A stretch of DNA of 10,529 bases. Origin: Candidatus Saccharimonadota bacterium (GTDB lineage: Bacteria > Patescibacteriota > Saccharimonadia > Saccharimonadales > SZUA-47). The notes beneath the pieces are model-generated. The model was not told where the DNA came from. It saw only the letters and a list, made by a program, of their open reading frames with translations, and made no database searches. Position numbers and translations under genes: made by a program. The stretch lies in assembly GCA_017993025.1 (NCBI GenBank), contig JAGONL010000022.1, positions 1 through 10,529 on the forward strand. Reading direction: 5' to 3'. This document shows positions 6,678 to 10,529 of this stretch, piece after piece. Each line of letters opens with the position of its first letter. Positions within the stretch are counted from its first letter, which is position 1.

Positions 6678-7972
6678 TGCTTCGACACAAAGTTCACGAA
6701 TTAACATTTAAATCTGGGCTAAAAGGCTTGGTTATAGACACCCCTAAAACAGGTGTAGTGGTTGCAGAAGTTAGTTTTAGGGCGGGCGAATTTTTACTGG
6801 AAAAGCAAAAATGGGAAACAGCACACTTAATGGAACACGTGTTGTTAGGTGCGAACCGTGATTTTCCTAAGGCTCGGGATTTTCAAGCCGAAATAGAGAA
6901 AAATGGCGCTTACTCCAACGCCAGCACAAGTGTTTACGACATTACATACGAAGTAGAATCAGCTCATTTTGAATGGCAGCGTGTTGTCGGACTTATGCTT
7001 GATGGAATTAGCACGCCAAAGTTTCTACAAGAAGAATTTGATTCAGAAATGAGCAATGTACGCGAAGAATTAATTAGCCGTTCTAATAATCACTTTCGTC
7101 ATCTAAACGCAGCCCTCCGTCAAGCCATGGGTCTAGCGTCACTAACAGACCAGGAAAGAGTAGAACTGCTCCCAGGTGTTAAGCGCAAGGATCTAATTGA
7201 GCATTACAAAAAAACCCACACATTGTCTAACGCACGATTTATAATAGCCGGGAACTTTAAGGGAGATTATGCTCAAGTAGAAGAAATATTTAAAGATAAA
7301 CTTGTCTTAGAAAACGGTGCAGAGCGCATTGAAATGCCTATCGAGACCGCAAACAGCATTGAAGACCCGCTAGTTTTGCGCAAACCAAGCGTACCAAATG
7401 TTTATATGTATTTAGATTTTTACATCGACCGTCATCTTTCCCCTAAAGAAAAAGTAGCTATGCAGATACTCTCTACGATGTTAACAGAGACAATGTATTC
7501 AAGAATTTTCGGTACTGCCAGAGAAAAAGGCTGGGTCTACGGCATGGGCTCTGGGGCGTCATACTGCAAAAATATTTCCAGTTGGTGGCTTGGTGCGCAG
7601 GTTAGCAAAACAAACAGTCAGCCACTAGTTCGGTTAGTACGTGACGAGATTATGAGACTCAAAAACGGCAATATCGAAGACGAAGATTTTGAGTCAGCGC
7701 GCAAGCACCTACTTGGAAAAATTATGCGCTCAGGGCAGACCGCCAACGGACTTGTTTCGCGCTATGGGCAATATTATGTAGATGACGAAGTAGTTAATCT
7801 AAACCGTCTGCCACAAATCACAAAGCGAGTAAACAAAAAGCTGTGTATAGATTTGTTTAAAGAAATGCTTGCAAATAACACCTGGGGTTTGGGTGTCTTA
7901 GGTTCTATATCTCTGGTTCCAGCACGAAAGCTTGAAGGTTATTTACAAGACTTATTTACGGAGGCAAAATAA
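6677..7972 (+). CDS. M16 family (pitrilysin-type) zinc metallopeptidase
   Basis: The 431-residue protein is a single M16 subunit, similar in size to bacterial YmxG-like members and mitochondrial processing peptidase subunits. The inverted zinc motif HxxEH is intact as HLMEH (residues 50-54). E131 in NVREELIS is the expected third zinc ligand, 76 residues further on, so the enzyme should be catalytically competent. The second M16 domain shows the conserved basic/tyrosine segment (R276 to Y288, AREKGWVYG). No signal peptide is visible, so it is probably cytoplasmic and degrades or processes peptides. GTG 6677 is the only reasonable start before the zinc motif, with GCGAGGA (6665-6671) as a ribosome binding site. 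The frame is open upstream to 6611. The stop is five bases from prfB's ATG; most bacteria do not have M16 between secA and prfB. Confidence 0.92.
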   Translation: MLRHKVHELTFKSGLKGLVIDTPKTGVVVAEVSFRAGEFLLEKQKWETAHLMEHVLLGANRDFPKARDFQAEIEKNGAYSNASTSVYDITYEVESAHFEWQRVVGLMLDGISTPKFLQEEFDSEMSNVREELISRSNNHFRHLNAALRQAMGLASLTDQERVELLPGVKRKDLIEHYKKTHTLSNARFIIAGNFKGDYAQVEEIFKDKLVLENGAERIEMPIETANSIEDPLVLRKPSVPNVYMYLDFYIDRHLSPKEKVAMQILSTMLTETMYSRIFGTAREKGWVYGMGSGASYCKNISSWWLGAQVSKTNSQPLVRLVRDEIMRLKNGNIEDEDFESARKHLLGKIMRSGQTANGLVSRYGQYYVDDEVVNLNRLPQITKRVNKKLCIDLFKEMLANNTWGLGVLGSISLVPARKLEGYLQDLFTEAK

Positions 7973-7976
7973 TATC

Positions 7977-9053
7977 ATGGCCAGTGATATTGAAACCTTA
8001 GACTCACAGATAGTAACAGCCTACAATAAGCTTAAAATCGATGAACTTATAGTCAAAAATACTAAACTTTTGGATGCCATGCAGGGTTCTGATTTTTGGT
8101 CAGATAACGAAAAAGCTCAAAACATTTCGCGTGAACAATCAGCACTGCAAAAGCGTATAGATTTCTGGGAAGATTTAAAAACAAAGAGTGCAGACTTAGC
8201 TGAACTTGAACAAATGAACGACCAATCACTGAGAGAAGATATTGAAAGGCAATTTACAGAATTATCAACTACTTTCTCTAAAGCTAAACGCGAACTTCAG
8301 CTGTCTGGTGTCTACGACAATTACGATGTTATTTTAAGCATTTTTGCTGGTGCTGGTGGTGTTGACGCTCAAGATTGGGCACAAATGCTACTTCGTATGT
8401 ATTCACGCTACGCCGAAGCAGAAGGCTTGAGTATGAATATTATTGACCAATCTAGCGGGGAAGAGGCCGGTATTAAAAGTGTAACGGCAGAGATAACCGG
8501 CGGGTCGTTTCTATACGGCAAATTACAGTCAGAACACGGCGTTCACAGGCTTGTACGGCTTAGTCCTTTTAATGCCGATAGTTTACGCCAGACAAGCTTT
8601 GCTAGGGTGGAAATAATGCCAATGGTTAGCTCGCCAGACATCGTTGAGATAGATGAAAAAGACTTAAAAATTGATGTATATCGAAGTGGCGGCAAAGGCG
8701 GCCAAAGTGTTAATACTACCGACTCTGCCGTTCGCATTACCCATATACCTACTAATATAGTAGTAGCCATCCAAAACGAACGCTCGCAGTTACAAAACAG
8801 AGAAACGGCCATGACTATTTTGCGGTCTAAACTAGCTCAACTTCAACTAGAACAACACCAGGACAAGATTAGCGAAATTAAGGGTCCGAACGAACAAGCA
8901 TCTTGGGGCAATCAAATCCGCAACTATGTACAACATCCATACACAATGGTTAAAGACACCCGCACAAAATGTGAAACAACAGACGTCCAGAGCGTGCTAG
9001 ACGGTAATATCTCCCAGTTCTCAGAAGCCTTTCTAGACACTCAGATTAAATAG
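7977..9053 (+). CDS. prfB: Peptide chain release factor 2
   Basis: RF2 recognises UAA and UGA in the ribosomal A site and triggers hydrolysis of peptidyl-tRNA. The codon-reading tripeptide SPF (196-198) identifies RF2 rather than RF1, which has PxT. The catalytic GGQ is at 241-243 in the family context SGGKGGQ, and GAGGVDAQDWAQML and SDFW are further family signatures. ATG 7977 is chosen over TTG 7932 because it gives 358 residues, normal for RF2, has GGAGG at 7960-7964 (spacing 12), and avoids a long overlap with the M16 gene. There is no in-frame stop near codon 25, so the programmed +1 frameshift that autoregulates prfB in many bacteria is absent. It probably shares a transcript with the M16 gene. 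Confidence 0.97.
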   Translation: MASDIETLDSQIVTAYNKLKIDELIVKNTKLLDAMQGSDFWSDNEKAQNISREQSALQKRIDFWEDLKTKSADLAELEQMNDQSLREDIERQFTELSTTFSKAKRELQLSGVYDNYDVILSIFAGAGGVDAQDWAQMLLRMYSRYAEAEGLSMNIIDQSSGEEAGIKSVTAEITGGSFLYGKLQSEHGVHRLVRLSPFNADSLRQTSFARVEIMPMVSSPDIVEIDEKDLKIDVYRSGGKGGQSVNTTDSAVRITHIPTNIVVAIQNERSQLQNRETAMTILRSKLAQLQLEQHQDKISEIKGPNEQASWGNQIRNYVQHPYTMVKDTRTKCETTDVQSVLDGNISQFSEAFLDTQIK

Positions 9054-9056
9054 ATA

Positions 9057-9072
9057 TGTGACATATATCACA
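9057..9072 (+). promoter_or_regulatory. Perfect CRP/GlxR-type operator TGTGA-N6-TCACA
   Basis: TGTGACATATATCACA matches the CRP-family half-sites perfectly and also fits the actinobacterial GlxR consensus TGTGANNTANNTCACA. It is symmetric at all but one base pair. It begins four bases after the prfB stop and ends two bases before the -35 box of the next gene. Its centre is about 46 bases before the predicted transcription start, near where class II activators bind. As RNA it could also form a weak five-pair hairpin. The regulator is not in the window, so binding is inferred. Confidence 0.55.
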
Positions 9073-9074
9073 CG

Positions 9075-9103
9075 TTGACTTTTTATACCGCTAGTGCTAG
9101 TAT
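9075..9103 (+). promoter_or_regulatory. Strong sigma-70-type promoter of the repeat-protein gene
   Basis: TTGACT (9075-9080) and TAGTAT (9098-9103) are separated by exactly 17 bases. TGC at 9095-9097 adds an extended -10. The -10 overlaps a tandem GCTAGT repeat (9090-9101) and an imperfect dyad GCTA...TAGC (9090-9107). Transcription should start near 9110. This is the best promoter in the window and starts a new unit after prfB. Confidence 0.8.
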
Positions 9104-9113
9104 TAGCCCATAA

Positions 9114-9148
9114 TTTAAAAACTAAAACTTAAAAAAGAAAGAACAAAA
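9114..9148 (+). repeat. Degenerate A-rich period-7 stretch in the repeat-protein leader
   Basis: Read in sevens from 9114, the leader gives TTTAAAA, ACTAAAA, CTTAAAA, AAGAAAG and AACAAAA, ending three bases before ATG 9152. The first three units share the ending TAAAA; the last two are diverged. Because the stretch is A-rich the periodicity could be fortuitous, but its position and gap to the ATG equal those of the array before the nuclease gene. Confidence 0.4.
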
Positions 9149-9151
9149 AAT

Positions 9152-10529
9152 ATGAGCGCAAATGCCGATAAAGACTTCAAAGACTGGTGTAAAAGTGAGC
9201 TAAAAAGATTATTTTTAGTTCCTGCGCAGTATAATTCGAAGGATGATGGTACTGGAATACATAACTGGGGTAAAGTTCCTTTAATCGTAGATCCAGAAGT
9301 AAGATCTTTTTACGCTAGCATTGACGGTTACACAGACATGACTAAACTTAAAGCTAAAATAACAAGTATTGTTAAGGACAACGATATTCCTGATATAAAT
9401 AAGTCAGACTGGGAATCTAGGGACATGAGTACTTATTACGCGGGCACAAACGACACTACAAGAGAAAATAGGTTTATTAGTAGTTTAAACCAAAGATACA
9501 ATATATGGAGTGATGCGGATGCTGCTGGAATAGTTCCACCACCAGTTGTCGCACCTACTGCCACACACACAGATGGACCACCAAACGGTGATGCACCTGT
9601 TAATATGTACCCAGATCAATCGGTTGGATCTACTAATCAGAGAACTGATGCCGAAATATACAAAGATATTAACTCTATAATGAAACAGGTGTTCCCGGGC
9701 TACAACGGTGACTTTAATGGTTATAGCGACAGGAAGTATTTCTTAAATTTGGTCAAAAATAATCCAAAAATGTCCCTTGCTGAACTAGGTAGCCGTCTTC
9801 AAAACGACTCTGCTGTTAAAAATTTTGCTGATGCTTTAGGTTGGAATCCCAACCCTGCTTCTAGCAGCCCGCAATTAGGTTCAGGCCAAATGGGGGGAGC
9901 ACCGGAACCTGGTAGGGGTGGAGAAGATACTACGGTGCCACAAAATACACCTACGCAGGCTTCTGCTCCTGTAGATAATCGTACTACAGATCAGAAGATG
10001 TCCGATTTCTATGTGAAATTAGCTGATGCTCAGGCCGATGCCAGGGCGGGCAACCCAAAGAAACTACGTGACTTTGACGCTTTCTTTAATATATCTCGCC
10101 CTGAGGCAGAATATACGCAGGCTTTTTATCAAACATCTTCAGCCAGACTGAACGAAGTTAATTCGCTGAATGTGTCGCAGGATATTAAAAATCAAATTAT
10201 TCTTGAAATACAATCCGGTAACCAAGACTCAGTGCAGAACCTTGTTAATTGGTTTGGGGCAGGTAAGCCAGCTTCAGCAGTAGCGGTTAACCTAGGTACG
10301 ACACAAGATGGTAGGATTGGACTAGCGAACGCCCTAAACGTCTCTCAGAAGGTAAAGGACCAAATAATTCTTGAAATCCAAGCCGGCAACCCAGATTCTG
10401 TGCAGAACCTTGCTAACTGGTTTAATGCAGGCAAACCACATTCTGATGCAGTAATGGCGATTATTAATGCGCCAGCACCAGTTGTGGCGACCACTCCTGC
10501 GGTAGTGGGAGCTGTACAACCAACAGCAG
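9152..10529 (+). CDS. Novel modular repeat protein, 3'-truncated by window edge
   Basis: ATG 9152 opens a frame that stays open to the last base (459 codons). I do not recognise the family. Residues 1-128 look like a soluble domain with several Trp/Tyr. A Pro/Gly/Thr-rich linker follows (129-164, starting PPPVVAP), then a second predicted helical domain (165-231) and a second low-complexity linker (232 to about 280). From residue 283 a 56-residue unit repeats: a diverged copy (283-338), then copies at 339-394 and 395-450 that agree at 28 of their first 35 positions. The repeat core includes LNVSQ, IILEIQ, GN and NWF-AGKP. The visible end is Ala/Pro/Val-rich. No signal peptide or membrane segment is seen at the N terminus. 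The leader is A-rich with no clear Shine-Dalgarno, yet the promoter is strong, so the product may be abundant. A multi-domain scaffold or interaction protein is an inference from architecture only. Confidence 0.85.
   Translation, partial: MSANADKDFKDWCKSELKRLFLVPAQYNSKDDGTGIHNWGKVPLIVDPEVRSFYASIDGYTDMTKLKAKITSIVKDNDIPDINKSDWESRDMSTYYAGTNDTTRENRFISSLNQRYNIWSDADAAGIVPPPVVAPTATHTDGPPNGDAPVNMYPDQSVGSTNQRTDAEIYKDINSIMKQVFPGYNGDFNGYSDRKYFLNLVKNNPKMSLAELGSRLQNDSAVKNFADALGWNPNPASSSPQLGSGQMGGAPEPGRGGEDTTVPQNTPTQASAPVDNRTTDQKMSDFYVKLADAQADARAGNPKKLRDFDAFFNISRPEAEYTQAFYQTSSARLNEVNSLNVSQDIKNQIILEIQSGNQDSVQNLVNWFGAGKPASAVAVNLGTTQDGRIGLANALNVSQKVKDQIILEIQAGNPDSVQNLANWFNAGKPHSDAVMAIINAPAPVVATTPAVVGAVQPTA
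9998..10501 (+). repeat. Three tandem 168-base coding repeats
   Basis: Units of exactly 168 bases start at 9998, 10166 and 10334. The second and third are similar in protein (28 of the first 35 residues) and share identical runs such as GTGCAGAACCTT. The first is recognised only at protein level, through AGNP and DAFFN in register with SGNQ/AGNP and NWF. Many synonymous differences between copies two and three point to old duplication held by selection rather than a recent expansion. Confidence 0.75.

Noticed and set aside
7932..7976. TTG 7932 as the prfB start
   Set aside because: It would overlap the M16 gene by about 40 bases and add residues unlike RF2, while ATG 7977 has GGAGG upstream and gives a normal length.
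9057..9085. Intrinsic terminator of prfB formed by the TGTGA/TCACA dyad and a following T-run
   Set aside because: The stem would have only five pairs and the T-run starts several bases later inside the next promoter; an operator explains the symmetry better.
10334..10519. Minus-strand ORF near the window end
   Set aside because: It is antisense to the repeat-protein frame, which has a promoter, codon structure and conserved protein repeats; the minus-strand translation shows no family signature.

Overview
The window reads as a chromosomal segment of a small-genome bacterium, most likely Candidatus Saccharibacteria (TM7) or another Patescibacteria/CPR lineage. That assignment is an inference from protein style: a compact SecA with an insertion in the first nucleotide-binding domain and no zinc tail, a short HPF, tight gene packing, and moderately AT-rich DNA. 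Stops are TAA, TAG and TGA (serS ends in TGA, and a release factor 2 gene is present), so the standard bacterial code applies. The UGA-glycine code of Gracilibacteria/Absconditabacteria is excluded. Every gene seen is on the + strand.

Layout: the 3' part of rsmE (1-501); a PD-(D/E)XK nuclease with four cysteines (547-1344); an unrecognised 243-residue protein (1378-2109); serS (2157-3404); a short ribosome hibernation factor overlapping serS by ATGA (3401-3793); a 185-base gap with a promoter and a foldable leader; secA (3979-6597); an M16 zinc peptidase (6677-7972); prfB for RF2 (7977-9053); then a very strong-looking promoter with a perfect TGTGA-N6-TCACA dyad, driving a novel modular repeat protein that runs off the window (9152-10529). 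The core is translation and secretion housekeeping: rRNA modification, Ser-tRNA charging, ribosome hibernation, the Sec motor and termination. The order hpf-secA-prfB is a known bacterial neighbourhood. Here an M16 peptidase is inserted in it, and the repeat protein sits where ftsEX follows prfB in many bacteria.

The feature no gene call explains is a set of short tandem arrays with a strict 7-base period but different unit sequences. There are clear arrays just upstream of the nuclease, serS and M16 genes, a degenerate one before the repeat-protein gene, and one inside the rsmE coding region. Seven is not a multiple of three, so copy-number change shifts reading frame. Before the M16 gene the array lies inside a 21-codon leader ORF whose TAG overlaps the peptidase GTG, so gain of one unit would fuse the ORF to the peptidase. 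No convincing intrinsic terminator was found anywhere in the window.
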